A stretch of 64,000 nt of DNA, taken from NCBI RefSeq assembly GCF_016827595.1, contig NZ_JAECMS010000004.1, positions 1-64,000 of the forward strand. The letters run 5' to 3'. The first letter of the stretch is position 1; every line of letters starts with the position of its first letter. Source of the stretch: Luteirhabdus pelagi (GTDB lineage Bacteria; Bacteroidota; Bacteroidia; Flavobacteriales; Flavobacteriaceae). Shown piece after piece: positions 52,663 to 64,000 of the stretch. The position numbers and the translations under genes are program-made. The notes beneath the pieces are model-generated. The model was given only the letters and a program-made list of their open reading frames with translations, was not told the DNA's origin and searched no databases.

Positions 52663-55600
52663 TTACGCCTTTGGCTTATCTGCTTCGGCTTCTTCCTCTT
52701 CGTCTTTCTTATCCGTTAAATCGATACCGCGCTTCTTCACAGTATCGTAGAATACTGGCGTTGCGATGAACAACGATGAATAGGTACCCACCAATACACC
52801 TACAATCAAGGCGAAAATCAATCCGCGAATCGACTCTGCTCCAATAATGAAGATCGAAAGCAATACGATTAAGGTCGTTACCGAGGTGTTCAATGTACGA
52901 CTTAACGTACTATTCAAGGCACTATTGATTATACGATTCATCTTCCAGCTTGTGTGCTCGTTAAAGAACTCACGGATACGGTCGAATACAACCACTGTAT
53001 CGTTCAGGGAGTAACCGATTACCGTCAAGATTGCCGCAATAAAGGATTGATCGATCTCCATGCTAAACGGCATAATCTTATACGTTAATGAGAAGATACC
53101 CAATACAAGCAACACATCGTGGAATACCGCTGCCACAGCACCCAAAGAGAACTGCCATCTTCTAAATCGTAATAGGATGTATAAGAATACTACAATAAGT
53201 GAACCAAGCACCGCCCAGAAAGAGGCTTTCTTGATATCATCGGCAATCGTCGGACTTACTTTGTAATATTCCATTCGACCGACTTCTTTTCCTTCTTCAT
53301 CACTCTTAAAGTCGTCGTATGACATTCCAGAAGGCAAGTTGGGTTGAAGGCCTTGGAAAAGCATTTGCTCAATTTCCTGGTCTACTTCCTGACTTGCTTC
53401 GTCAACTTTATATTTTGTGGTAATCTTCAACTGGTTATCGCTACCATAGGTTTTTGCCTCAGCACTTCCGAAGACTCCGATCAGATCTTGCTCAACAGCG
53501 TTGGCATCAACCGTTTTCGCAAAACGAACAGTATAGGTACGTCCACCGACGAAGTCAACCCCTTGATTCAATCCGTTAGTAAACAACGAACCTAAACTGA
53601 TAAGGATCAAGATTCCAGAAATGATATACGCTACTTTACGCTTTCCTAAGAAATTGATGTTCACATTCTTGAACAAGTTCTTTGTGAAAGAAGTAGAACA
53701 AGTAAGCGATTTGTTGTTTTTGGTATACCCATCGATAAACAAGCGCGTGATAAAAATCGCGGTGAATAATGATGTAAGGATACCTATTAATAAGGTAGTC
53801 GCGAATCCTTGAATCGGACCGGTACCGAACACCAATAGAATAAGACCTGTAAGTCCCGTGGTGATGTTCGCATCAAGAATGGAAGACAAGGCATTGTTGA
53901 AACCATCTTTAATGGCGTCGCGTTGTGCTTTCCCTTTGGCCAGTTCCTCACGAATCCTTTCAAAAATCAGTACGTTCGCATCTACCGAAATACCGATTGT
54001 TAATACGATACCAGCAATACCAGGCAACGTTAACACTGCGCCAAGTCCAGCTAATATTCCGAAGATGAACAGAATATTTACAATTAGAGCAACATCGGCA
54101 AAGGCACCTGCTTTTCCATAGTAGAAAATCATCCAAAGCAATACGAAACCTAATGCAATGATAAAGGAAATAATACCACTGCTAATCGCTTCCTGACCTA
54201 GGGTTGGTCCAACAACTTCCGCCTGAATGATATCGGCTGAAGCAGGAAGTTTACCCGCGCGTAATACGTTTGCTAAATCCTGTCCTTCCGTAATGGTGAA
54301 ATCACCTGTAATTTGAGTACTTCCTCCAGAAATAGCTCCGTTTGTAACGGTTGGTGCAGAGTATACAATATCATCCAGCACAATCGCTATCTGACTTTGG
54401 TTTTGGAAGGCCTCACCCGTCATTTCTTCCCATTTCTTGGCTCCCTGACCATTCATCTGCATGGAAACTGCCACACGTCCTACTTGATCGTATGTCTGTG
54501 CAGCATCGGTAACAACACCTCCAGAAATTGGTGCTTCATTGTTTCGGTTGCTACGAATGGCATAAAGACTTGTTACTTCGCCATCTACTCCCTCTCGAGT
54601 GGTCGGCAATCCCCAAACAAATCGCGCGTAACGAAGATCGTTCGGCAATAGCGAACGGATTTCAGGCATGCGCAAATATGAATTGATGGCTGCTGTATCT
54701 TGTAGTTTGAAAACCGCCAATGTAGCACCTCCCTGGAATCCAGGCGATACTACCTTGTCGAAGATTGGGTTTTCGGCAGCTTCATCTTCAACATCTTCAC
54801 CACCCAAAAGATCACTTAGGTCGTCTGTTTCGGTAGAATCCTGCTGAGCGACAGCTTCATTTTGTTCTGTTGAAGAAGTATCAGCTACTTGCTCGTTTTC
54901 TTCCATTTCATCGGTTGCTTCCTCAGTAGCTGTATCAGCATCCGAACTATTTGTATTTTTTTGCTTTAAACGCTCATTGGCTTGTTGAAGGAATCCGCCA
55001 AAAGCATCTGCCTTATACACATGCCAGAACTCAAGCTGGGCAGTACTCTGCAATAATTTCTTAACACGCTCTACATCCTTCGCACCCGGCAATTCTACCA
55101 AGATACGCCCAGAATTTCCAAGACGCTGGATGTTTGGTTGGGTTACCCCAAACTTATCGATACGTTTCCGCAATACTTCAAATGCAGAGGCTACCGACTC
55201 GTCTATTTTTCGTTCCAACACGCCACGAACTTGATCGTTCGACATATTGATGTTGATATCCTCCTCAAGGTTTTTGTTGAAGAAGATGTTTGGTGACGCC
55301 AATTGGTTATCGCCGGGCAGTTCCTCAAAGGCTTGGAAGAACGACTCTAGGTAGGTATCCTGACTTTCTTTTTGAAGTTCATTGGCATTTGCAATCGCTT
55401 GGTTGAAGGCGGGGTCCTTGGAATTGTTAGCCAATCCACGAAGAATATCCTGAACCGAAATCTGAAGGATTACGTTAATACCACCCTTAAGGTCAAGACC
55501 TTTGTTCAGCTCCTTGTCCTTAGCAGTATTATAGTCGATTCCCAAGATGTATGGGTCTCCTCCAATTGAGTCCAAGTAACGCGATTCTGCCTCTTGGCGA

Positions 55601-55749
55601 AGCTGGGGTTCGTCTTCGCTGTACTTGCTCTGTGCAAAGGTTTCCGCATCTCCTTCCACTTTATTTGCGATAAACGTAAAAGATAATTGGTAAAGACTTA
55701 CCAATCCGAAAAGGATCGCAAAAACGGTAATGAGTCCTTTATTCTGCAT
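52663..55749 (-). CDS. secDF: Fused protein translocase subunit SecDF
   Basis: 1028 residues from ATG 55749. SecD and SecF are joined in one chain of twelve membrane helices that uses the proton gradient to pull proteins through SecYEG. The P1 head shows DLKGGINV, RKRIDKFGVTQPNIQR and GRILVELPGA; the SecD membrane part VLTIGISVDANVLIFERIREEL and the SecF part GYSLNDTVVVFDRIRE are both intact. An acidic Ser/Thr/Glu-rich insertion of about 60 residues (roughly 268-330) interrupts the first periplasmic domain. Confidence 0.95.
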   Translation of the reverse strand: MQNKGLITVFAILFGLVSLYQLSFTFIANKVEGDAETFAQSKYSEDEPQLRQEAESRYLDSIGGDPYILGIDYNTAKDKELNKGLDLKGGINVILQISVQDILRGLANNSKDPAFNQAIANANELQKESQDTYLESFFQAFEELPGDNQLASPNIFFNKNLEEDININMSNDQVRGVLERKIDESVASAFEVLRKRIDKFGVTQPNIQRLGNSGRILVELPGAKDVERVKKLLQSTAQLEFWHVYKADAFGGFLQQANERLKQKNTNSSDADTATEEATDEMEENEQVADTSSTEQNEAVAQQDSTETDDLSDLLGGEDVEDEAAENPIFDKVVSPGFQGGATLAVFKLQDTAAINSYLRMPEIRSLLPNDLRYARFVWGLPTTREGVDGEVTSLYAIRSNRNNEAPISGGVVTDAAQTYDQVGRVAVSMQMNGQGAKKWEEMTGEAFQNQSQIAIVLDDIVYSAPTVTNGAISGGSTQITGDFTITEGQDLANVLRAGKLPASADIIQAEVVGPTLGQEAISSGIISFIIALGFVLLWMIFYYGKAGAFADVALIVNILFIFGILAGLGAVLTLPGIAGIVLTIGISVDANVLIFERIREELAKGKAQRDAIKDGFNNALSSILDANITTGLTGLILLVFGTGPIQGFATTLLIGILTSLFTAIFITRLFIDGYTKNNKSLTCSTSFTKNLFKNVNINFLGKRKVAYIISGILILISLGSLFTNGLNQGVDFVGGRTYTVRFAKTVDANAVEQDLIGVFGSAEAKTYGSDNQLKITTKYKVDEASQEVDQEIEQMLFQGLQPNLPSGMSYDDFKSDEEGKEVGRMEYYKVSPTIADDIKKASFWAVLGSLIVVFLYILLRFRRWQFSLGAVAAVFHDVLLVLGIFSLTYKIMPFSMEIDQSFIAAILTVIGYSLNDTVVVFDRIREFFNEHTSWKMNRIINSALNSTLSRTLNTSVTTLIVLLSIFIIGAESIRGLIFALIVGVLVGTYSSLFIATPVFYDTVKKRGIDLTDKKDEEEEAEADKPKA

Positions 55750-56184
55750 TCTCAAAAATGTTTATATGGTTGTAAGCCCGATTTTTCGGGTGTGCAAATA
55801 TAGTTTTTCAGCAAAGAAATGCCAATTAATTTCAATTTTTAAATAGGTAAGCAAAGGGAGTGTTTTATACCTTAATTATTATTTCAGCACTAAACAGCCC
55901 TATTAAATAAATCTTACGCGTCCTCTTCACCCACAAAAATTAAGAGTAAAAATCTATCGACTGATGATCAAACACTTGCGCCACTCAAATATGCCAACAA
56001 CACATCAAATAAAAATTATTTGTCAACTTTTTTATGTTGATAAATTCATAGTTTTCTGATTAACAATTAATTAACAATTCATTCTTGACAACTTTTGAAA
56101 ATTGCTCGAAAAACCGCTTGTTCTGTTTTCTATATTTACATACTCGATACAATTTGATAACAACCAAATAATCCAGTCTGATTT
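55750..56184. other. 435-base spacer between secDF and nrdJ
   Basis: AT-rich, with no reading frame supported by codon use. It holds an imperfect inverted repeat (TTTGTCAAC and GTTGATAAA around a T-rich loop, about 56019-56045), a short direct repeat of TTAACAAT near 56061-56080, and a promoter-like TATATTTA at 56131. I looked for a cobalamin riboswitch before this B12-dependent reductase and did not find its conserved box. Confidence 0.5.
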
Positions 56185-58737
56185 ATGCAAGTAAAAGCCA
56201 CCGCAAAAAGCAAAAAAACCTACACTCAGGAGGAAGCCTACGAAGCCTCTCTGAAGTATTTTAAAGGAGACGATCTCGCCGCAAGGGTTTGGGTGAATAA
56301 ATACGCCCTGAAGGATTCCCACGGAAACATCTACGAAAAGACACCGGACGATATGCACAAGCGTATCGCTTCGGAAATCGCCCGAATCGAAAAACGTTAT
56401 CCAAACGGATTGACCAAAGATGAAGTATTCGATCTTATTAAGGACTTCAAATACATCGTACCACAAGGTAGTCCAATGGCCGGAATTGGAAATCCGTATC
56501 AAATCGCTTCGCTTTCCAACTGTTTCGTAATCGGAAACAAAGGAAATAGCGATAGTTATGGTGGCATAATGAAAATAGATCAGGAACAAGTCCAGCTTAT
56601 GAAGCGTCGTGGAGGCGTTGGTCACGACTTGTCTCACATACGCCCAAAAGGATCGCCAGTTAAGAATTCGGCGCTTACCTCAACAGGCATCGTACCCTTC
56701 ATGGAGCGTTTCTCAAACTCTACACGCGAGGTGGCTCAGGACGGTCGTCGTGGTGCCTTAATGCTTTCCGTTTCTATCAACCACCCAGATGCAGAGGATT
56801 TTATCGATGCCAAGATGGAACAAGGGAAGGTGACCGGAGCAAATGTTTCAGTTCGAATTGACGATGGCTTTATGAAAGCTGTTAAAGACGAAACTACCTA
56901 CACCCAAAAATATCCAGTCTTTAGCGATACGCCGAAGTATTCTAAAGAGATTGAAGCCAACAAGCTTTGGAAGAAAATCGTGCATAACGCTTGGAAATCG
57001 GCCGAGCCTGGAATCCTGTTCTGGGATACCATCACAAATGAATCGGTGCCAGATTGCTATGCCGATCTTGGCTATCAGACCGTATCGACCAATCCATGTG
57101 GTGAAATTCCACTCTGTCCTTACGATTCCTGTCGCTTGTTAGCAATCAACCTATTCTCTTATGTTGAAGAACCCTTCACCAAAAAGGCGAAATTCAATTT
57201 CGACCTTTTCAAAAAGCATATCGCAGCGGCACAACGTATTATGGACGATATCATCGACCTTGAACTGGAAAAGGTAGATGCTATTATCGAAAAGATCGAT
57301 GCCGACCCTGAAACGGAAGAAGTAAAAATGGTTGAGCGCAACCTTTGGATGAACATTCGCAGAAAAGCCGAAGAAGGTCGCCGAACCGGAATCGGTATTA
57401 CTGCCGAAGGCGATATGTTAGCGGCACTTGGTATTCAATATGGAAGCAAGGACGGAATCGATTTCTCTGAGGAGATCCACAAAACAATTGCCATCGAAGC
57501 CTATCGCGCTTCCGTTCACACTGCTAAAGAACGCGGTGCTTTCGAAATTTTCGATGCGGAGCGTGAGAAGGAAAATCCGTTTATTCTTCGCCTTAAGGAA
57601 GCAGACGAGCAACTGTATTATGAAATGTTGGAGCACGGGCGACGAAACATTGCGCTTTTGACCATCGCACCAACAGGAACTACCAGTTTGATGACGCAGA
57701 CGACGTCTGGAATAGAACCAGTATTTCTTCCTGTTTATAAGCGTCGCCGTAAGGTGAACCCGAACGATAAGAATGTTCGTGTTGATTTTGTAGACGAAGT
57801 AGGCGATTCTTGGGAAGAATACGTTGTGTTCCACCACCGTTTTAAGGAATGGATGCATGCACAAGGTCATGATACCAACAAAAACTACACACAAGCTGAA
57901 TTGGATGCTTTGGTAAAGAAATCGCCATACTACCAAGCCACCAGTAACGACGTGGATTGGTTGAACAAAGTGCGTATGCAAGGTCGTGTTCAGAAATGGG
58001 TAGACCACAGTATCAGTGTTACCATTAACCTTCCGAATGATGTAAGTGAAGAATTGGTAGGTGAACTGTATTTGGAAGCCTGGCAGGCCGGTTGTAAAGG
58101 TGTAACCGTGTATCGCGATGGTTCTCGAAGCGGGGTTCTTATTTCCAATGATGAAAAGAAAACTGAAGAGGAAGAAACGTTGACCAAATTCCCGACCAAA
58201 CGTCCACAGATCTTACAAGCTGACGTGGTTCGGTTTCAGAATAATAAGGAAAAATGGATTGCTTTTATCGGCTTGATTGAAGACCAGCCATATGAAATTT
58301 TCACTGGTTTAGCCGATGATGAGGATGGTATTCTTATTCCTCGTTGGGTGAATGAAGGGTTGATTATCAAAAATCGAAATGAAGACGGTACGTCACGCTA
58401 CGATTTCCAATATCAAAACAAGCGTGGCTATAAGACCACGATTGAAGGCCTGTCGCATAAATTCGACCCAGAGTTCTGGAACTATGCAAAGTTAATCTCC
58501 AGTACGCTCCGTCATGGTATGCCAATTGACAAAGCCATCGAGCTTATCAATAGCCTTCAGTTAAATAGCGAAAGCATCAACACTTGGAAAAATGGTGTGG
58601 CACGAGCGTTGAAACGCTATGTTGCCGACGGTACATTGGCCCGTAAGCAGAAGTGCGATAACTGTAACTCGTCGCAACTTATCTATCAAGAAGGTTGCCT
58701 GACCTGTAAGGATTGCGGCTCTTCGAAATGCGGCTAA
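56185..58737 (+). CDS. nrdJ: Adenosylcobalamin-dependent (class II) ribonucleotide reductase
   Basis: 850 residues. Reduces ribonucleotides to deoxyribonucleotides using a radical from adenosylcobalamin, with no partner small subunit nearby. The radical Cys305 lies in NPCGEIPL; Cys113 in LSNCFVIGN is the usual redox cysteine; RRGGVGHDLSHIRPKGS and APTGTTSLMTQTTSGIEPVF complete the barrel. The C terminus ends in four CxxC-type pairs (CDNC, CLTC, CKDC-like), a zinc/redox tail. It starts at ATG after a long spacer and ends before a terminator. Confidence 0.94.
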   Translation: MQVKATAKSKKTYTQEEAYEASLKYFKGDDLAARVWVNKYALKDSHGNIYEKTPDDMHKRIASEIARIEKRYPNGLTKDEVFDLIKDFKYIVPQGSPMAGIGNPYQIASLSNCFVIGNKGNSDSYGGIMKIDQEQVQLMKRRGGVGHDLSHIRPKGSPVKNSALTSTGIVPFMERFSNSTREVAQDGRRGALMLSVSINHPDAEDFIDAKMEQGKVTGANVSVRIDDGFMKAVKDETTYTQKYPVFSDTPKYSKEIEANKLWKKIVHNAWKSAEPGILFWDTITNESVPDCYADLGYQTVSTNPCGEIPLCPYDSCRLLAINLFSYVEEPFTKKAKFNFDLFKKHIAAAQRIMDDIIDLELEKVDAIIEKIDADPETEEVKMVERNLWMNIRRKAEEGRRTGIGITAEGDMLAALGIQYGSKDGIDFSEEIHKTIAIEAYRASVHTAKERGAFEIFDAEREKENPFILRLKEADEQLYYEMLEHGRRNIALLTIAPTGTTSLMTQTTSGIEPVFLPVYKRRRKVNPNDKNVRVDFVDEVGDSWEEYVVFHHRFKEWMHAQGHDTNKNYTQAELDALVKKSPYYQATSNDVDWLNKVRMQGRVQKWVDHSISVTINLPNDVSEELVGELYLEAWQAGCKGVTVYRDGSRSGVLISNDEKKTEEEETLTKFPTKRPQILQADVVRFQNNKEKWIAFIGLIEDQPYEIFTGLADDEDGILIPRWVNEGLIIKNRNEDGTSRYDFQYQNKRGYKTTIEGLSHKFDPEFWNYAKLISSTLRHGMPIDKAIELINSLQLNSESINTWKNGVARALKRYVADGTLARKQKCDNCNSSQLIYQEGCLTCKDCGSSKCG

Positions 58738-58756
58738 TGCTTTCTACTTGTATACT

Positions 58757-58785
58757 AAAAAGCCTCCGAAATTCGGAGGCTTTTT
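58757..58785. terminator. Bidirectional terminator between nrdJ and mdh
   Basis: AAAAGCCTCCGAA and its complement around a single central A, with T and A tracts on either side. Confidence 0.9.
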
Positions 58786-58809
58786 TATTTCAACTACATG
58801 AAAAACTTT

Positions 58810-59736
58810 TTATAGCTCCAACAAACCATTGGTTTTGCTAACACCTTCAGCACTTGTCTTTAGGTGGTCTCTTTCTGCATCGTTCAATTCGATATCGACA
58901 ATTTTTTCGATACCGTTTCGTCCTAACACAACAGGAACACCGATGCAAAGATCGTTTAATCCGTATTCACCTTCCAACAAGGTAGAACATGGGAAAATTT
59001 TCTTCTGGTCGCAAGCAATCGCTTGTACCAATCCGCTTACGGCGGCACCTGGCGCATACCAAGCCGAAGTTCCTAATAATTTGGTAAGGGTTGCCCCTCC
59101 AACCTTCGTATCTTCTTTTACTTGATCTAGGCGATCTTCAGAAATGAATTCAGTTACGGGAACGCTATTACGAGTAGCCAAACGGGTTAGTGGCACCATT
59201 CCGGTATCGCTATGACCACCGATTACCATTCCGTCGACATCGCTGATTGGAGCACCCAGCGCTTCTGCCAAGCGATACTTAAAACGTGCGCTATCCAATG
59301 CGCCACCCATTCCTATAATTCGGTTCTTAGGAAGATCGGTTGTTTTGTGAACCAAGTAGGTCATTGTGTCCATTGGGTTGCTTACCACGATGATGATGGC
59401 ATTAGGAGAATGTTCCAATAAACTGCTAGAAACCGATTTTACGATACCGGCATTAGTTCCGATAAGCTCTTCACGTGTCATTCCAGGCTTTCGTGGTACA
59501 CCACTAGTGATAACACAAATGTCGCTATCGGCAGTTTTACTGTAATCGTTAGTCGACCCTACGATTCTTGTATCGAAACCATTTAAAGAAGCGGTTTGCA
59601 TCAAGTCCATCGCCTTTCCTTCGGCGAATCCTTCCTTAATATCTACTAAAACTACTTCACTAGCAAAATTTTTAATGGCAATGTACTCGGCACAACTTGC
59701 ACCTACAGCACCTGCTCCTACTACTGTAACTTTCAT
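58810..59736 (-). CDS. mdh: Malate dehydrogenase
   Basis: 308 residues. NAD-binding loop VVGAGAVGASCAEYI, VLVDI, TSGVPRKPGMTREELIGTN (the Arg in the substrate loop marks malate over lactate), VSNPMDTMTYL and the catalytic IGGHSDTGMVP with His. It belongs to the LDH-like MDH group used in the TCA cycle. It stands alone with its own promoter. Confidence 0.95.
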   Translation of the reverse strand: MKVTVVGAGAVGASCAEYIAIKNFASEVVLVDIKEGFAEGKAMDLMQTASLNGFDTRIVGSTNDYSKTADSDICVITSGVPRKPGMTREELIGTNAGIVKSVSSSLLEHSPNAIIIVVSNPMDTMTYLVHKTTDLPKNRIIGMGGALDSARFKYRLAEALGAPISDVDGMVIGGHSDTGMVPLTRLATRNSVPVTEFISEDRLDQVKEDTKVGGATLTKLLGTSAWYAPGAAVSGLVQAIACDQKKIFPCSTLLEGEYGLNDLCIGVPVVLGRNGIEKIVDIELNDAERDHLKTSAEGVSKTNGLLEL

Positions 59737-59796
59737 TATCTATATATTTTTTGAATGAGAAATTGATTGGTCGCTACCAACAGGGGTAGCCGAGTG

Positions 59797-59804
59797 CAAA
59801 AGTA
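59797..59804 (-). promoter_or_regulatory. -7 promoter element of mdh
   Basis: TACTTTTG on the - strand, 60 bases before the start. The leader holds a small hairpin (GCTACC/GGTAGC at 59773-59790). Confidence 0.6.
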
Positions 59805-59837
59805 CGATTATCTGCCTGAAATTGTGATAACAAATTA

Positions 59838-60869
59838 TTAAATTCCGAAGTGAACCCCCACGGAAGCGGTATTATATTCCGCAATATTGTAATCGGCATG
59901 CAGCCCAAAAAATGCTAAACGAAGGGAAACTCCTATCGATGCACGTAATCCCGAAGTTTTTTGATCGATAGAAAACGGATCGGTAAAGGTAGCTGTATTT
60001 TCCACAAGCGGGATTCCAGCCTCCACCCGATATGTTCCCAGTACGTCAAATTCTGAGGTTCCGGAAACATATCCTACTCCACCATACACATTGAAGATTT
60101 TCATTTTAGTTGAAGCTTGTAGTTGAAACAACCAGCTATTCTGAGTGACATTAAATTTTTGGTTATCACCATCGATGATCTCGTCATCGGTAAAATCATA
60201 ATTCCCGCTAAGGTTGGTGTAGGCAATAACTCCTGAAAGCGCCACTGGAAAAGTGTTTTCAGGGGCTAACCACTGTGAAAATTCATGCTGCAGTCCAAAA
60301 CCCAAAACACCAGTTTCAACATCTTCCCGTTCTATTTTTGGAAAGTACCGAAACTTCACTTCAGTCGCCTTGAAGATTCCCAATCGTGCTTGTAAAAACG
60401 CTGTTGGTAGAATATTTAGGTCGGCAGATGCTAGACCTTGTGGTAAAAAGAATTCTACTTCCTCGGTAAACTGTCCCGTTGGGTCGGTTACTTCAGCATA
60501 TACTAAGATATCGGGATCGTTTTCTCCAAAGGCGGTGGCCACCCCCTGGGCATTCGGTCCGTTTCGGAAATATAGATTGTTATAGTCGTTTTCATCCAAT
60601 AAAAACGATTTTTGATCTTCCTTGATAAAGGAAGCGTTCCCAACAACAGAAATATCAAATTTCAATGGCTTCTTAACCTCTGCAGATTGTACCCATCCGT
60701 TAGCCGTGTTGTGAACAGCGCCATCGAAGCCCGGCCCCATATATGCCGATGCAAAGCGTTTGGCATCAGCAACACCAGCAGCGAGTATATCTTCCAGGTT
60801 TTCCTGGGCAGACGACGGATAAATTGTGAGAACTAATGTGCAAATAAAAAGTAGGGATTTCGTTTTCAT
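59838..60869 (-). CDS. DUF6588 family outer-membrane-like protein
   Basis: 343 residues from ATG 60869. A signal peptide (to about 20, PSSA-Q) is followed by DILAAGVADAKRFASAYMGPGFDGAVHNTANGW, typical of this Bacteroidota family, then amphipathic strands ending in GVHFGI, so a small outer-membrane barrel is likely. Function is unknown. It follows gyrB after a terminator and is probably a separate unit. Confidence 0.85.
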   Translation of the reverse strand: MKTKSLLFICTLVLTIYPSSAQENLEDILAAGVADAKRFASAYMGPGFDGAVHNTANGWVQSAEVKKPLKFDISVVGNASFIKEDQKSFLLDENDYNNLYFRNGPNAQGVATAFGENDPDILVYAEVTDPTGQFTEEVEFFLPQGLASADLNILPTAFLQARLGIFKATEVKFRYFPKIEREDVETGVLGFGLQHEFSQWLAPENTFPVALSGVIAYTNLSGNYDFTDDEIIDGDNQKFNVTQNSWLFQLQASTKMKIFNVYGGVGYVSGTSEFDVLGTYRVEAGIPLVENTATFTDPFSIDQKTSGLRASIGVSLRLAFFGLHADYNIAEYNTASVGVHFGI

Positions 60870-60895
60870 GACGTTAGGTTTTCTGAAAAATAAAA

Positions 60896-60919
60896 AACCC
60901 GTGCGAGTTGGCACGGGTT
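60896..60919 (-). terminator. Terminator of gyrB
   Basis: AACCCGTGC/GCACGGGTT 9-base perfect stem with a 6-base loop, followed by a T run on the - strand. Confidence 0.9.
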
Positions 60920-60944
60920 GTTCTGAAAGATTTAACGCTTCGTA

Positions 60945-62945
<2,001 letters not shown>

Positions 62946-63134
62946 TTATTGGGGGTTTGGGCTAGTTGGAAGGGGTAAGTTATTAACAAAAAATGTGGAA
63001 AAACGGTCCGTAAAAAGGATACAAATTGAAAACCATGCAATTTTGGTATGAAATTGGCATACTATGAATTGTAATTAGGCGTTTCTTTACTGTAAGTTCG
63101 ATCCTAATTAATCGACTTTAATACCAAAAAAACT

Positions 63135-63677
63135 ATGAAGAATTTATTGTTCCTACCTGTCTTTTTTCTACTAATAAGCTTCTCAAGTGCCGAAGCGCAA
63201 ACCTTCCCTAAAATGGACTCAAGCCCGATGGACCTCACCATGGCAAGAGCCGATCGAAATACACCTCCTATTGCACGCGTGATTTACAGCCGACCGCAGA
63301 AAAAAGGACGTGATATCTTTGGGGATTTGGTTCCTTATGGTGAAGTATGGCGAACTGGAGCGAATGAAGCAACCGAACTCACATTGTACAAAACAATGAA
63401 GTTTAATGGCACCACCTTAACACCACGCACCTATACCCTATACACGGTTCCAAATGAAGACGAATGGACGATCATTATCAACGGTGATACGAATGTTTGG
63501 GGTGCTTACAGCTATAAGAAAGAAAAGGATCTAGCGCGCATGAATGTAGAGGCTAAAACCGCAGCAGCACCTACGGAATCTTTGTCGATGGTATTTAGGC
63601 CGGAAAGCAACGGTACCACCTTAATGATTGGATGGGACAGCACCTATGTGGAAATACCCTTTATACTGGCAAATTAA
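63135..63677 (+). CDS. DUF2911 exported protein
   Basis: 180 residues. A signal peptide (to about 22, AEA-Q) is followed by a DUF2911 domain: VIYSRPQKKGRDIFGDLVPYGEVWRTGANEATELTLYK, then LYTVPNEDEWTIIIN and VEIPF. The family is frequent in Bacteroidota and its function is not known. It is divergent from gyrB. Confidence 0.92.
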   Translation: MKNLLFLPVFFLLISFSSAEAQTFPKMDSSPMDLTMARADRNTPPIARVIYSRPQKKGRDIFGDLVPYGEVWRTGANEATELTLYKTMKFNGTTLTPRTYTLYTVPNEDEWTIIINGDTNVWGAYSYKKEKDLARMNVEAKTAAAPTESLSMVFRPESNGTTLMIGWDSTYVEIPFILAN

Positions 63678-63701
63678 TGCCGCTAGCTATTGAATAGTAG
63701 T

Positions 63702-63721
63702 AATCCCACTTCGATGGGATT
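63702..63721. terminator. Bidirectional terminator
   Basis: AATCCCA/TGGGATT stem with a short loop, then a T run; it serves the DUF2911 gene and abuts the queE stop at 63724. Confidence 0.78.
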
Positions 63722-63723
63722 TT

Positions 63724-64000
63724 TTATGGAATATTAAGGTATTTGTGTGTTTGAAGTGACACCTTCCATTTGGGGTGTTTCATGACATAGTCCACTATTT
63801 TCGGAATCATTTTGTCTCGCTTGCTCCATTCGGGTTGAAGATATAGAATGCAATCCTTAGCAACCTTCTCTGCTTGTTCTTCTGCGAAATCGAAATCGCT
63901 ATTGTTATACACTATAACCTTTAACTCGTTAGCCCTGTTATAGATGTCGGGTTTTGGAAGCTTTATTTTTTTTGGCGAAAGACAAATCCAATCCCATGTT
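63724..64000 (-). CDS. queE: 7-carboxy-7-deazaguanine synthase, C-terminal part (cut by window edge)
   Basis: About 91 codons of the C terminus are in the window; the radical SAM site lies outside. The segments WDWICLSPKK, DCILYLQPEW and the very end VSLQTHKYLNIP are strongly conserved in QueE of the queuosine/7-deazapurine pathway. The frame stays open to the right edge. The stop directly abuts the terminator hairpin. Confidence 0.88.
   Translation of the reverse strand, partial: TWDWICLSPKKIKLPKPDIYNRANELKVIVYNNSDFDFAEEQAEKVAKDCILYLQPEWSKRDKMIPKIVDYVMKHPKWKVSLQTHKYLNIP

Noticed and set aside
55750..56184. Cobalamin riboswitch before nrdJ
   Set aside because: I expected one for a B12-dependent enzyme, but the conserved B12 box is not present; only an unrelated GCCACT occurs.

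Overview
The window looks like a chromosome segment of a marine member of the Flavobacteriaceae (Bacteroidota). The reasons are: two or three type IX secretion (T9SS) substrates; Bacteroidota-type -7 promoter elements (TAnnTTTG) in front of many genes; almost no Shine-Dalgarno sites; a fused SecDF; a class II ribonucleotide reductase; and flavobacterial families such as DUF6588, DUF6428 and DUF2256. GC is about 40% throughout, apart from one sharp exception. I cannot name the genus.

Layout. 1-2744 is the N-terminal part of a giant secreted repeat protein that runs off the left edge; its composition flips from AT-rich to about 70% GC in the middle of the reading frame. 3-5.5 kb: folE, cysS and a tiny hydrophilic protein. 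5.6-12.7 kb: two T9SS proteins around a yaaA/uracil-glycosylase pair. 12.7-18.3 kb: housekeeping genes (rluD-like, a PASTA protein, ddl, coaD, rpsT, tRNA-Glu, proS), with three different 7-8 bp tandem arrays between ddl and coaD. 18.4-27.2 kb: envelope genes (a lipoprotein with a basic tail, a FadL-like porin, a retropepsin-PDZ protein, murB, a fasciclin lipoprotein), an aminotransferase, a glycosyltransferase and a sigma factor. 27.3-34.4 kb: lipA-gap, a hybrid histidine kinase, lpxK, a Nif3-like protein and a coiled-coil protein. 34.5-38.9 kb: exported msrA and a 1228-residue outer-membrane protein that joins a degenerate phosphoesterase, a kinase-like segment and an Omp85 barrel. 39.9-42.9 kb: a light-repair operon (DUF2256, cryptochrome DASH, iron-sulfur photolyase).

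43.8-45.8 kb is a thiol-redox group (two rhodaneses, a thioredoxin-like protein, TlpA) facing a MarR-YceI pair with a perfect palindrome in the MarR promoter. 47.1-49.4 kb: pabA/trpG, yidD, lgt and a DUF192 lipoprotein. 49.4-52.6 kb is an arsenic resistance locus: ArsR, an exported protein that looks like a catalytically dead copy of the arsenate reductase, DUF6428, a thioredoxin-type arsenate reductase and an ACR3 pump. It carries two near-identical palindromes as likely ArsR operators. 52.7-64 kb: secDF, class II ribonucleotide reductase, mdh, a DUF6588 protein, gyrB, a DUF2911 protein and the end of queE.

The observations I find most worth following are the in-frame GC switch at about 745, the pseudo-phosphatase/kinase-like/Omp85 fusion, the dead exported ArsC paralogue and the triple tandem-repeat spacer. 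No prophage, insertion sequence or CRISPR array was found.
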